A stretch of 40,034 nucleotides of DNA from positions 1-40,034 of the forward strand of contig JAUPVQ010000025.1 of assembly GCA_030916965.1 (NCBI GenBank), written 5' to 3'. The notes under the pieces were generated by a model. That model ran no database searches. It was not told the origin of the DNA and saw only the letters and a program-made list of their open reading frames with translations. The DNA is from Patescibacteria group bacterium. GTDB taxonomy: Bacteria > Patescibacteriota > Minisyncoccia > Phycocordibacterales > UBA9973. Shown one piece after another: positions 15,889 to 23,179 of the stretch; position 1 is the stretch's first letter, and each line of letters begins with the position of its first letter. Position numbers and translations under genes: made by a program.

Positions 15889-15903
15889 TTTGGTAGTTAT
15901 TGC

Positions 15904-15928
15904 TTAGTGGTAGAAATTTTGCCACTAA
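15904..15928 (+). other. small hairpin between rpmF and nusB
   Basis: TTAGTGG (15904-15910) pairs with CCACTAA (15922-15928); no T tract, so it is more likely an mRNA-processing or stability element than a terminator. Confidence 0.4.
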
Positions 15929-15946
15929 TATAAAGTTACTTAAAAT

Positions 15947-16864
15947 ATGGCAAACCGGCACCTTTCAAGATCAATAGTTCTGCAGACACTCTTTGAGTGG
16001 GACTTCGCTGTGTCGAAAGACAAGGACGAGCCGAGTGTGATGCTAGAACGAAATATCGAAGAATTTGGTCCAGGACTAAATGACGATGAATTTATTGCCA
16101 AGCTCTATAATGGTGTACTCTTAAAAAAAGAAATAATCGACGAGATTATTACTAATGCTGCGCCAGATTGGCCGCTTGCAAAGATTTCAATTGTAGACCG
16201 CAATATATTGCGACTTGGACTTTTTGAATTACTGTTTGGTGATCGCGAGCAAGTCCCTCCAAAAGTTGCTATCAATGAGGCTATCGAACTTGCCAAAAGT
16301 TTCGGTGGTGAGAATTCCAGCCGTTTCGTAAACGGAGTGCTAGGTGCTGTTTATAAAGAAATAGGTGAGCCAGGCAAAGATGATTTCAACAAAAAGAAAT
16401 TCCCTAAGAAGGTTGTCGAAACTGACCCTGCAAAATTCCCAATCGAGAAAAAGGCCGGTGCAGTAGTATATGCACGCAATGAAGGCAAAATATATTTTGC
16501 ATTTGTGCACGATGTGTTTGGCTACTGGACCCTTTCAAAGGGAGGAATAGAAGCTGGCGAGGACGAAGAGCAGGGCGCAATCCGTGAAATTAAAGAGGAG
16601 ATGGGGCTTGATATAAAGATAGTAGAATTCCTAGATCGCAACGAATACATCGCATCACATCCAATCCAAGGCAAGATACGCAAACAGGTTACATTTTTCC
16701 TCGGTGAATCTGAATACAAAGATTTGGTATTGGAGAAGGGTACAGGAGGACTCGATGATGCAAGATGGTTTGCTATGGAGGAAGTACCTGAATTAAAAAT
16801 GTACGATAACATGATACCACTTTTGACTAAGTCAATGGAAATATTAAATAAAAAAAATGATTGA
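15947..16864 (+). CDS. nusB: NusB antitermination factor fused to a Nudix domain
   Basis: A 305-residue two-domain protein. Residues 1-140 are NusB: RSIVLQTLFEWDF, then the DRNILRLGLFEL helix and NEAIELAKSFGGENSSRFVNGVLG, the standard NusB end. After a basic linker (KKKFPKKV) residues about 165-305 form a Nudix hydrolase with a canonical box from G199 (GGIEAGEDEEQGAIREIKEE then MGL). NusB with NusE binds boxA in rRNA leader transcripts; the Nudix partner is of the MutT/Ap4A-hydrolase type. The fusion is in one continuous frame with no sign of a frameshift. The gene overlaps rnc by 8 bp. No clear promoter, so it is probably cotranscribed with rpmF. Confidence 0.88.
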   Translation: MANRHLSRSIVLQTLFEWDFAVSKDKDEPSVMLERNIEEFGPGLNDDEFIAKLYNGVLLKKEIIDEIITNAAPDWPLAKISIVDRNILRLGLFELLFGDREQVPPKVAINEAIELAKSFGGENSSRFVNGVLGAVYKEIGEPGKDDFNKKKFPKKVVETDPAKFPIEKKAGAVVYARNEGKIYFAFVHDVFGYWTLSKGGIEAGEDEEQGAIREIKEEMGLDIKIVEFLDRNEYIASHPIQGKIRKQVTFFLGESEYKDLVLEKGTGGLDDARWFAMEEVPELKMYDNMIPLLTKSMEILNKKND

Positions 16865-17552
16865 TTTCTCACAATTTGAAAAGAAGACTGGAATAATATT
16901 TAATGACAAAAAGCTCCTAGAACAAGCCTTTATTCATCGTTCATATATCAATGAGAATTCTGGTAACAAAATTTCGCACAACGAACGACTGGAATTCCTC
17001 GGTGATGCAGTGCTTGAGCTTGTTGTGACAAGCTATCTATATACAAAATATCCTGACAGAGACGAAGGGGAATTGACAGCATACCGCTCATCGCTTGTGA
17101 ATGCTGTGATAGTGGGTGAAGTAGCAAGTGAACTCGCCATGAATGAATTCCTCTTACTTTCACGCGGAGAGGCCAAGGATATGGGCAAGGCTCGCACATA
17201 CATACTCGCAAATACATACGAGGCATATGTGGGTGCTGTGTATCTCGACCAGGGTTATGAGGTTGCACGAGATTTCATTACAAAAACTATTTTGACCAAA
17301 CTTGATGAAATAGTAGAGAAGAAGTTGTGGCGCGATGCCAAGAGTCTAGTTCAAGAAAAATGCCAAGAGTACGAAGGTGTTACACCTGCTTACAAAGTCC
17401 TCAACGAAGCGGGCCCTGATCATGACAAGCACTTTACTGTAGGAATATTTTTCGGAAATTCACGTGTTGCAGAGGGTAAAGGCAAGAGTAAACAAGAGGC
17501 CGAGCAAGCCGCAGCGCGCAATGCATTAGAAATAAAAAATTGGCTCGATTAA
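16857..17552 (+). CDS. rnc: ribonuclease III
   Basis: A 231-residue enzyme with an N-terminal endonuclease domain and a C-terminal dsRNA-binding domain (DAKSLVQEKCQEYEG to GKGKSKQEAEQAAARNAL). The signature is NERLEFLGDAVLEL, with E43, E46 and D50, and E122 in NTYEAYVGAVYLD. At the position of the catalytic-site Asp (E. coli D114) there is Asn (N119). It processes rRNA and other double-stranded RNA. The ATG lies inside the end of nusB (8-bp overlap), so translation is coupled. smc follows after 2 nt, the usual rnc-smc order. Confidence 0.94.
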   Translation: MIDFSQFEKKTGIIFNDKKLLEQAFIHRSYINENSGNKISHNERLEFLGDAVLELVVTSYLYTKYPDRDEGELTAYRSSLVNAVIVGEVASELAMNEFLLLSRGEAKDMGKARTYILANTYEAYVGAVYLDQGYEVARDFITKTILTKLDEIVEKKLWRDAKSLVQEKCQEYEGVTPAYKVLNEAGPDHDKHFTVGIFFGNSRVAEGKGKSKQEAEQAAARNALEIKNWLD

Positions 17553-17554
17553 AT

Positions 17555-19816
17555 ATGTTGATGCTAAAAAATATAGAATTGAATGGTTTCAAATCTTTCG
17601 GTAAGAAAAGTATCGTCAATTTTACTACACCGATTACATCTATTGTAGGACCAAACGGTTCAGGAAAAAGTAATATTGTAGAAGCAATCCGATTCGTATT
17701 AGGTGAACAATCTATGAAGTCACTTCGTGGAAAGGGAGGAGTGGATTTGATATTCAAAGGTAGCAAGATAATGCCAAAGGCCAATCGCGCATCAGTTGCG
17801 ATTGTTTTTGATAATAGTAAAAAGAAATTCAACTTTACCAACAGTGGACTTGGAGTACCACTTGATTATGATGAGATCACAATAATGCGTGAAGTCGTAA
17901 CAGATGGGGTAAATAAATACAGTATCAATGGCACTGATGTGAGGCTGAAAGATATTGTGGATTTGCTTGCATCGGTCAATATTGGTAGCTCAGGGCACCA
18001 TATAATCTCGCAAGGGGAGGCGGACCGTGTACTCAATGCATCGAGCAAGGATCGCCGAGCAATGATCGAAGACGCATTGGGCTTGAAAATATACCAATAC
18101 AGAATAAAAGAAAGTGAAAGGAAGCTCGAGAAAACAAATATAAATATGAAAGAAGTGCAGTCACTTCGCCGGGAGATTGCACCACATATTAATTTCCTAA
18201 AGAAGCAGGTGGAAAAGATAGAGAAGGCTCAGTCGCTACGTGGAGAACTTGCAGTACTTTTCAAAGATTATCTATCACGCGAATCTTTTTATATACAAAA
18301 TGAAAACAAGAGATTGAATAATTTGCGCCGAGTTTCGGATGAGAAAATCTTGGTAATAGACAATCGTATAGCCGAGCTACCAAGTAGCAATTCCGTGCAA
18401 TCAAATGCGAGCGTGGAGAAGAATCGATTGTCTGAACAATTGCGCAAAACTAATTCTTCGCTTTCGGATCTGGCACGAGCACTCGGACGACTAGAGGGGA
18501 TGATCGATGGAGCGCACGATGTGGTCAAGCAAGAAGAGACTGTAAAAGGTGCTGTCCCACGCTATGAATGGGACAACTTGATCAATCTCTGTGAAGAAGA
18601 GATTAACAAAATGCTCGAGAGTGAGGATGTATCAATGGTCCACAACACTTTGCGTGCTCTGAAAGAGCGATTGAAAGTATTGCGAGACGGAGAGAGTAAT
18701 ACGATAGAGGAAGGTCAAAATAATGATATAAAGAATCGTATTGCAACATTGGAAGCTGAGCGCGAAAATATCCAAAGAGAAATAGAGAATCTAAAAAAAG
18801 AAGAAATTGAAATCCGAGAGAAGATTAAAGTTTGTGACGAGGAAGATAAGCAAGTTTCCGAATCACTTCGCGAAGGGGAGCGTATGCGCTATGAGCTCAT
18901 GCGGGAAAAGAATGAAGCAGTATCTGATCTACATGCACTCAAGTACGAAGAAGAGAAATTAAATCAAAACAAAAATATTTTTGAAAGTGATAGTCAAGAG
19001 GCCAATGCACTCGTCGGTATAGAGATGGTAAATTTAGAAAATACTGTAGAGAATTTAGACGTGCCTCGTATCGAGCAAGAGGAAGCTCGTCGCAAAATCG
19101 AACGAATTAAAATCAGGTTGGAAGATGCGGGTATAGGTAGTAGCTCAGAGACACTGAAAGAGTACAACGATACCGTTGAGCGCGATCAATTCCTAGCAAA
19201 AGAATTGGAAGACTTGGCAAATAGTGTCGTAACACTGAAGAAAATAATTGTAGACCTCAAAGATACACTCGATACAGAATTCAAAACTGGTGTGGAGAAG
19301 ATCAATAAACAATTTCAAGAATTCTTTGCACTTATGTTCGGAGGAGGATCGGCATTCCTATCTATCGTACTCGAGCACAAAAAGGTCCGTAAAGATGAAG
19401 ACGTAGAGGATATGACAGAAGGAGAAGGGGAAGAAGATGACGGCACAGAGCTCGCATTTGAGCGCGGAATCGAAATCAATGTTTCCTTACCACAAAAGAA
19501 AGTGAAAGATCTGCATATGCTATCTGGAGGAGAGAGATCTCTAACATCTATTGCGCTCTTATTCGCAATGTCACAAGTTAATCCACCACCATTCCTCGTG
19601 CTCGACGAGACAGATGCCGCACTCGACGAAGCCAACTCTCGCAAGTATGGCAACATGCTTGAGAACCTTTCCAAGTATTCACAACTGATCGTAGTAACTC
19701 ACAATAGGGAAACAATGTCTCGTGCCCAAGTCCTCTACGGAGTAACAGTCGGAGCCGAAGGTGCATCCAAGCTCCTCTCCATCAAACTCGAAGACGCGAG
19801 CCTTTACGCGAAATAA
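17555..19816 (+). CDS. smc: short SMC chromosome-segregation ATPase without visible hinge
   Basis: About 753 residues, against about 1150-1200 for normal SMC. The N-terminal head has MLKNIELNGFKSFG, Walker A GPNGSGKSN and HHIISQGEADRVL; the C-terminal head has the signature LSGGERSLTSIALLFA, Walker B FLVLDETDAALDE and VVTHNRETM. Between them are heptad-rich coiled-coil stretches, but I see no conserved hinge sequence; the middle (RALGRLEGMIDGAHDV to EEEINKML) could at most be a minimal turn. An acidic loop (DVEDMTEGEGEEDDG) precedes the signature. Start is ATG 17555 or 17561, just after the rnc stop. Its last 16 sense codons recur at 20964-21011. It might act more like a compact SbcC/RecN-type tether. 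Confidence 0.88.
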   Translation: MLMLKNIELNGFKSFGKKSIVNFTTPITSIVGPNGSGKSNIVEAIRFVLGEQSMKSLRGKGGVDLIFKGSKIMPKANRASVAIVFDNSKKKFNFTNSGLGVPLDYDEITIMREVVTDGVNKYSINGTDVRLKDIVDLLASVNIGSSGHHIISQGEADRVLNASSKDRRAMIEDALGLKIYQYRIKESERKLEKTNINMKEVQSLRREIAPHINFLKKQVEKIEKAQSLRGELAVLFKDYLSRESFYIQNENKRLNNLRRVSDEKILVIDNRIAELPSSNSVQSNASVEKNRLSEQLRKTNSSLSDLARALGRLEGMIDGAHDVVKQEETVKGAVPRYEWDNLINLCEEEINKMLESEDVSMVHNTLRALKERLKVLRDGESNTIEEGQNNDIKNRIATLEAERENIQREIENLKKEEIEIREKIKVCDEEDKQVSESLREGERMRYELMREKNEAVSDLHALKYEEEKLNQNKNIFESDSQEANALVGIEMVNLENTVENLDVPRIEQEEARRKIERIKIRLEDAGIGSSSETLKEYNDTVERDQFLAKELEDLANSVVTLKKIIVDLKDTLDTEFKTGVEKINKQFQEFFALMFGGGSAFLSIVLEHKKVRKDEDVEDMTEGEGEEDDGTELAFERGIEINVSLPQKKVKDLHMLSGGERSLTSIALLFAMSQVNPPPFLVLDETDAALDEANSRKYGNMLENLSKYSQLIVVTHNRETMSRAQVLYGVTVGAEGASKLLSIKLEDASLYAK

Positions 19817-19827
19817 CTTTAAAAAAT

Positions 19828-20205
19828 ATGAAAACAAAAATCTTACTAGTTATTATTTTAATCTTAATCATTGCTCTTTTTATAACCAACAAGAAAGTTG
19901 TCATTATTCCTTTTTCTAATACTGTTACGTTGATCGCAGTAGAGGATACTTCTGGTGGCGTCCTTACTGGAGGAAATTCTCAGTATTATAATGTGTCTAT
20001 CAACGCATCTTCCTCGCTCGGGACTTCAGTGATTACTATTGTGTATGATACTTGGGCAGTGGTCCCAAACCCTGTAGTAGAAGAGCGCAAAATTGAACAG
20101 ACTATCACTATTAACCAAGGTGAAAATTTAATTGGGAAACTGGTAATTGGAAAAATCACTAAAGTGTTAGTAAATGGTAAGGAAATTCCATTTAAACAAA
20201 AATAA
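19828..20205 (+). CDS. small N-terminally anchored protein, unknown
   Basis: A 125-residue protein with a basic start and a long hydrophobic segment (ILLVIILILIIALFI), then a strand-rich extracytoplasmic part (VTLIAVEDTSGGVLTGG, SSLGTSVITIVYDTWAVV, GENLIGKLVIGKITKVLVNG). I do not recognise a family. It begins 11 bp after the smc stop with no evident promoter, and lies in a segment that looks inserted between smc and a relic of the smc 3' end, together with the RAYT gene. Confidence 0.6.
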   Translation: MKTKILLVIILILIIALFITNKKVVIIPFSNTVTLIAVEDTSGGVLTGGNSQYYNVSINASSSLGTSVITIVYDTWAVVPNPVVEERKIEQTITINQGENLIGKLVIGKITKVLVNGKEIPFKQK

Positions 20206-20212
20206 TAAACAA

Positions 20213-20237
20213 TTCCGCTAGGCAAGACCTAGCGGAA
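20213..20237 (+). repeat. REP-like palindrome, left copy
   Basis: Perfect 10-bp arms TTCCGCTAGG / CCTAGCGGAA with loop CAAGA. The core (CCGCTAGG, loop, CCTAGCGG and following AAA) is the same as the right copy at 20924-20944. It may also end transcription of the upstream gene. Confidence 0.92.
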
Positions 20238-20252
20238 AAATAGCAAACAGTT

Positions 20253-20258
20253 TATAAT
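20253..20258 (+). promoter_or_regulatory. -10 box (TATAAT) of the RAYT gene
   Basis: TATAAT, then CAGTAT (6 nt) and ATG 20265; lies just after the left palindrome. Confidence 0.6.
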
Positions 20259-20264
20259 CAGTAT

Positions 20265-20930
20265 ATGTCTATACGAAAAGTAAACCTAGTTCCGGGTGAA
20301 TATTATCACATATACAATCGTGGAAATAGTAAACAAAAGATTTTTAATGATAATGAAGATTATTTGAGATTTTTAGGTTTACTATTTGCTTGCAATCAAG
20401 AAGCAAACTTCAAGATTGATAATTTAAATAAAGGCCAAAATTTATACGATATAGATAGATCCAAACAACTAGTTTCTATTGGCAGTTATTGTTTAATGCC
20501 AAATCATTTTCACCTAATCATTACAGATACTAGAGAAGGTAATATTAGTAAGTTCATGCAAAAAGTTACAACTGCTTATGTTATGTATTACAATAAAAAA
20601 TATAAAAGGACTGGTAGTTTATTTGAGGGAAAATTTAAATCACAACATGCAGGAACAAATAAGTATCTGAAGTATCTTTTTGCATATACTCATTTAAATC
20701 CCGTAAAGTTGATAGATAGCGATTGGAAAGAAAAGGGGATTAAAAATAAAAAAGAAACACTTGAATATTTACATAAATATGCATATTCTAGTTTTCTTGA
20801 CTATGCGGGAGCAGAGCGAGTTCAAAGTAAAATCTTAAGTAGAAAAGATTTCCCTGATTATTTTCCGAGTAAAAATTTGTTCCAAAAGGAAATTTTTGAA
20901 TGGCTTTCGTATGGCGATGTATCCCGCTAG
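20265..20930 (+). CDS. REP-associated tyrosine transposase (RAYT, IS200-like Y1 family)
   Basis: A 221-residue Y1 HUH nuclease. It starts RKVNLVPGEYYHIYNRGNSKQ, typical of the family, and has the metal-binding HxH in CLMPNHFHLII (H81, H83). The catalytic tyrosine is expected in TTAYVMYYNKKY (Y105-Y109), followed by TGSLFEGKFKS and YLFAYTHLNPVK. RAYTs are domesticated single-copy relatives of IS200 transposases that bind and cleave REP hairpins. Here the gene lies between two copies of the same palindrome, and the last three bases of coding sequence plus the TAG stop are inside the right one. All motifs are intact, so it could be active. Confidence 0.9.
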   Translation: MSIRKVNLVPGEYYHIYNRGNSKQKIFNDNEDYLRFLGLLFACNQEANFKIDNLNKGQNLYDIDRSKQLVSIGSYCLMPNHFHLIITDTREGNISKFMQKVTTAYVMYYNKKYKRTGSLFEGKFKSQHAGTNKYLKYLFAYTHLNPVKLIDSDWKEKGIKNKKETLEYLHKYAYSSFLDYAGAERVQSKILSRKDFPDYFPSKNLFQKEIFEWLSYGDVSR

Positions 20931-20944
20931 GCAAGACCTAGCGG
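20924..20944 (+). repeat. REP-like palindrome, right copy, containing the RAYT stop codon
   Basis: CCGCTAGG / CCTAGCGG with loop CAAGA, the same core and orientation as the left copy. TAG at 20928-20930 is the RAYT stop. Confidence 0.92.
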
Positions 20945-20963
20945 AAAGGAAGAATATAACAAT

Positions 20964-21017
20964 TCAAAGCTACTCTCTATAAAACTCGAAGACGCGAGCC
21001 TTTACGCGAAATCCTAA
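20964..21017 (+). pseudogene. relic of an smc 3' end
   Basis: Bases 20964-21011 match smc 19766-19813 at 44 of 48 positions; the last 29 are the same. In frame it reads SKLLSIKLEDASLYAK, then Ser and stop, and all four differences are synonymous. The rest of smc is absent. It sits just before a good terminator, which may be the original smc terminator. Confidence 0.85.
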
Positions 21018-21029
21018 CCGTCTACCCCA

Positions 21030-21057
21030 AAAAGCCCTTGATTACCAAGGGTTTTTT
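21030..21057 (+). terminator. rho-independent terminator after the smc relic
   Basis: CCCTTG (21035-21040), loop ATTAC, CAAGGG, then six T; A-rich upstream arm extends the stem. Confidence 0.85.
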
Positions 21058-21059
21058 AC

Positions 21060-21089
21060 TTGACAAATAGGCATATATTGTGCTATAAT
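21060..21089 (+). promoter_or_regulatory. strong promoter (TTGACA, 18 bp, TGC-TATAAT) of the LysM gene
   Basis: TTGACA 21060-21065 and TATAAT 21084-21089. Predicted start near 21096, giving a leader of about 117 nt. Nearly the same sequence as the promoter at 6762-6791. Confidence 0.88.
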
Positions 21090-21095
21090 ACTACC

Positions 21096-21212
21096 AGTAT
21101 GAAACTATCTCACATTATGTCCCATGGAGGGATATACGTTTGTGAATAGGCAAGTAGTACGTCCGGGAGCCGAAAAGGAGATAGAGTAGGCAAGTTCTTT
21201 AATAATTTTTCA
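21096..21212 (+). promoter_or_regulatory. structured 5' leader of the LysM gene with a 16-codon upstream frame
   Basis: CTATCTC near 21107 can pair with GAGATAG near 21178, enclosing a TCCC/GGGA hairpin and an ACGT-ACGT pairing, i.e. a possible three-way junction. ATG 21099 opens a short frame (MKLSHIMSHGGIYVCE, stop TAG 21147-21149) only 9 nt after the -10 box, in the same frame as the LysM gene. The shared leader motif is at 21165-21193. Not a riboswitch class that I recognise. Confidence 0.45.
21165..21193 (+). promoter_or_regulatory. shared leader motif, copy 2 (LysM gene)
   Basis: GGGAGCCGAAAA then AGAGTAGGCAA, as at 14964-14990; it ends 19 nt before the start codon. Confidence 0.5.
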
Positions 21213-22316
21213 ATGTTTTTACTAAAAAAACAAGTTTTGTTCGCCGTACTTTTATGTATCGGCCTGGGTGTTGCAGCACAACAACACACGAGTGTTAATC
21301 CGAATTTTTCACACTTTGGAATGCAGACAAGGTATTATCATGTTGGGCCTGGGGATAACCTATGGAACCTAGCAGGAAAACTTTATGGTGATCCAACAAT
21401 GTGGAGACGCCTTGCGGAAGAGAATGGTTTGTCTGATGAGGTCTTTAAAGGCCCAAAAGGTAAGTACAACAAAAACCAGGAATATTGTCCTCTGGATGAA
21501 TCTTTGGTTTTAAAATACTACACCTTCGGTGACACCTCTGAGGTTGCTCCAATTCAAACTCCAACTCAAAAGGATGAAGCTTTAGTTCCTCCCGTACCAC
21601 TTGAGGATGGAAATGCAGACACAATTGCATTATGGGTGATAGCTTCACTTATGGGCTTAATTATTCTTTTGTATCTTATTTCAAGGTTCAGAAGGGAAAA
21701 AAAGGAGAGGGAAGCAGATCCAGTTGGGTCTGGTGCACCTCAGGTAGTTGGAGGCGTGGATGAAGCAAATGCTACACAGAGAATTATGAACATTGCAGAG
21801 GCAAGAGGAATGACTCCACTTAGAGTGACAAACATTCAAAGAGGAAGATTGTTCGGTCGTGGTAATGTATCGTACGCTGATGTACCATCTGGTTTAACCA
21901 AAAGGTTTACTGGTGAAGTAGGTTATAGGGGAATTATCCTTCGTACAGACGCAACACAGGAAACTATCTACTTCCTTCAAGGTTGCGGAAATGATGCGCA
22001 GGAAAAATTTTTCACTAACCTTCGATTTGTTGCCGATGAAATTCAACCCGAAGCATTCAGAGCTTACAATGAGGAACATCGTGTTCCAATTGTAGATTCT
22101 ACTGAAGAGCAAAAAGGTAGCACTATCGAGCCAGCGCCAAAACCGTTCAATTCAAAAGAACAAACTTTTGTTCTTGCGGATAAAATTATCGAAAAAGGTT
22201 TAGAAACTTACTTTGAGGTTTCGATTGACGGTATGAAGTTCAAACTTGATACCACCACTCAAAAGAAAAATCAGGTGAAGCAGGTAAAACCTTCTGATAA
22301 ACCGTCCGCTGAGTAA
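21213..22316 (+). CDS. LysM-domain membrane protein
   Basis: A 367-residue protein with an N-terminal signal-like segment (LLKKQVLFAVLLCIGLGVAAQQ), a LysM domain (YYHVGPGDNLWNLAGKLYGD, then MWRRLAEENGL), a proline-rich linker and a transmembrane helix (TIALWVIASLMGLIILLYLI) followed by a basic stretch RFRREKKERE. The rest (about 200 residues) would be cytoplasmic if the helix runs out-to-in. LysM binds peptidoglycan, so the protein may link the wall to the cytoplasmic face. The cytoplasmic domain is not recognised. It has its own strong promoter, long leader and terminator. Confidence 0.75.
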   Translation: MFLLKKQVLFAVLLCIGLGVAAQQHTSVNPNFSHFGMQTRYYHVGPGDNLWNLAGKLYGDPTMWRRLAEENGLSDEVFKGPKGKYNKNQEYCPLDESLVLKYYTFGDTSEVAPIQTPTQKDEALVPPVPLEDGNADTIALWVIASLMGLIILLYLISRFRREKKEREADPVGSGAPQVVGGVDEANATQRIMNIAEARGMTPLRVTNIQRGRLFGRGNVSYADVPSGLTKRFTGEVGYRGIILRTDATQETIYFLQGCGNDAQEKFFTNLRFVADEIQPEAFRAYNEEHRVPIVDSTEEQKGSTIEPAPKPFNSKEQTFVLADKIIEKGLETYFEVSIDGMKFKLDTTTQKKNQVKQVKPSDKPSAE

Positions 22317-22339
22317 CAGCGCGAGCAAACAAAAAAATC

Positions 22340-22374
22340 CAAACCCGAGAAGTTTTACTTCCCGGGTTTGTTTT
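22340..22374 (+). terminator. rho-independent terminator after the LysM gene
   Basis: CAAACCCG-A-GAAGT / ACTTC-C-CGGGTTTG, loop TTT, one A-C mismatch, followed by TTTT. Confidence 0.9.
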
Positions 22375-22408
22375 ATTTTATATCTTTTGGATCTATGAAT
22401 ATATAACC

Positions 22409-23179
22409 CTATTTCTCTATTTCAGTTAGGAGGGCGTCGAGGTTGTCGGTGTCCCATTGGTGTTCGTGCATTAGGATTGTTGTACCTGGGTGGAGATCTT
22501 TGATTACATTATTTATAAACACTTTCTGGTCTCGAGCACTTTTCTCCCAATCTTTGGTAGACCCTGACCAGTTCATTGATATCATATTTTGCTTTTTTAA
22601 ATATTCCCTAGAAAATGTACTACTGACTCCAAATGGCGAACGGAAGAATATTGGATTCGAGCCTGTAATTTCTTTGATAAGTTTTGAATTACTATCTATT
22701 TCTTTCAAAGCTACACTTTCTTTTATTTTATTCAAATTCTGGTGGCTCCAAGTATGGCTACCTATTGCGTGGCCTGCATCAAATTCTTTTTTGATTACAC
22801 CTTTATAATCTTTGTCATGCATGCCGTTGATAAAGAAAATTGCTTTTACATTATGTTTCGCTAGTATGGCCATTAAATTCTCGGATTGATTACTTGGTCC
22901 GTCATCTATAGTCAAGAGTACCACCTTTTTATTTCCATTTGGGTCAGTTGGTACGACATTGAAATATTTATCAATTTTGTAACTTGCGATTGATTTTGTA
23001 GTATTTGTATTCTCTGCGACCTTGTCTACTATCTTTGTATCAGTTTTGACCACGGAAGCAACAGTATCCATAGGATAAGAATCAGTATTTTTATTTTTAA
23101 ATATTATAAAGACAATTACTACGATGATTAGTATTATAAATATAATATAGAATTTTTTGGATTTTTTAGATAAAGACAT
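22409..23179 (-). CDS. membrane-anchored polysaccharide deacetylase (CE4, NodB homology)
   Basis: A 256-residue protein: basic N-terminus and one hydrophobic anchor (FYIIFIILIIVVIVFIIF), then a linker and a NodB domain. CE4 motifs are TIDDGPS (catalytic base and metal Asp), SHTWSH (metal His pair), RSPFG and ILMHEHQWD. The usual substrate is N-acetylglucosamine in peptidoglycan or another surface glycan, deacetylated outside the cell. The start overlaps the 3' end of rnr by 14 bp on the same strand, so the two genes form an operon transcribed from the rnr promoter. Confidence 0.88.
   Translation of the reverse strand: MSLSKKSKKFYIIFIILIIVVIVFIIFKNKNTDSYPMDTVASVVKTDTKIVDKVAENTNTTKSIASYKIDKYFNVVPTDPNGNKKVVLLTIDDGPSNQSENLMAILAKHNVKAIFFINGMHDKDYKGVIKKEFDAGHAIGSHTWSHQNLNKIKESVALKEIDSNSKLIKEITGSNPIFFRSPFGVSSTFSREYLKKQNMISMNWSGSTKDWEKSARDQKVFINNVIKDLHPGTTILMHEHQWDTDNLDALLTEIEK

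Noticed and set aside
20205-20240. Left RAYT palindrome as an ordinary terminator only
   Set aside because: It lacks a T tract and has an identical partner on the other side of the RAYT gene, so the REP interpretation explains more.
21096-21193. Leader of the LysM gene as a c-di-AMP (ydaO) or c-di-GMP riboswitch
   Set aside because: The conserved core sequences of these classes, as I remember them, are not present, and the leader is too short for ydaO.
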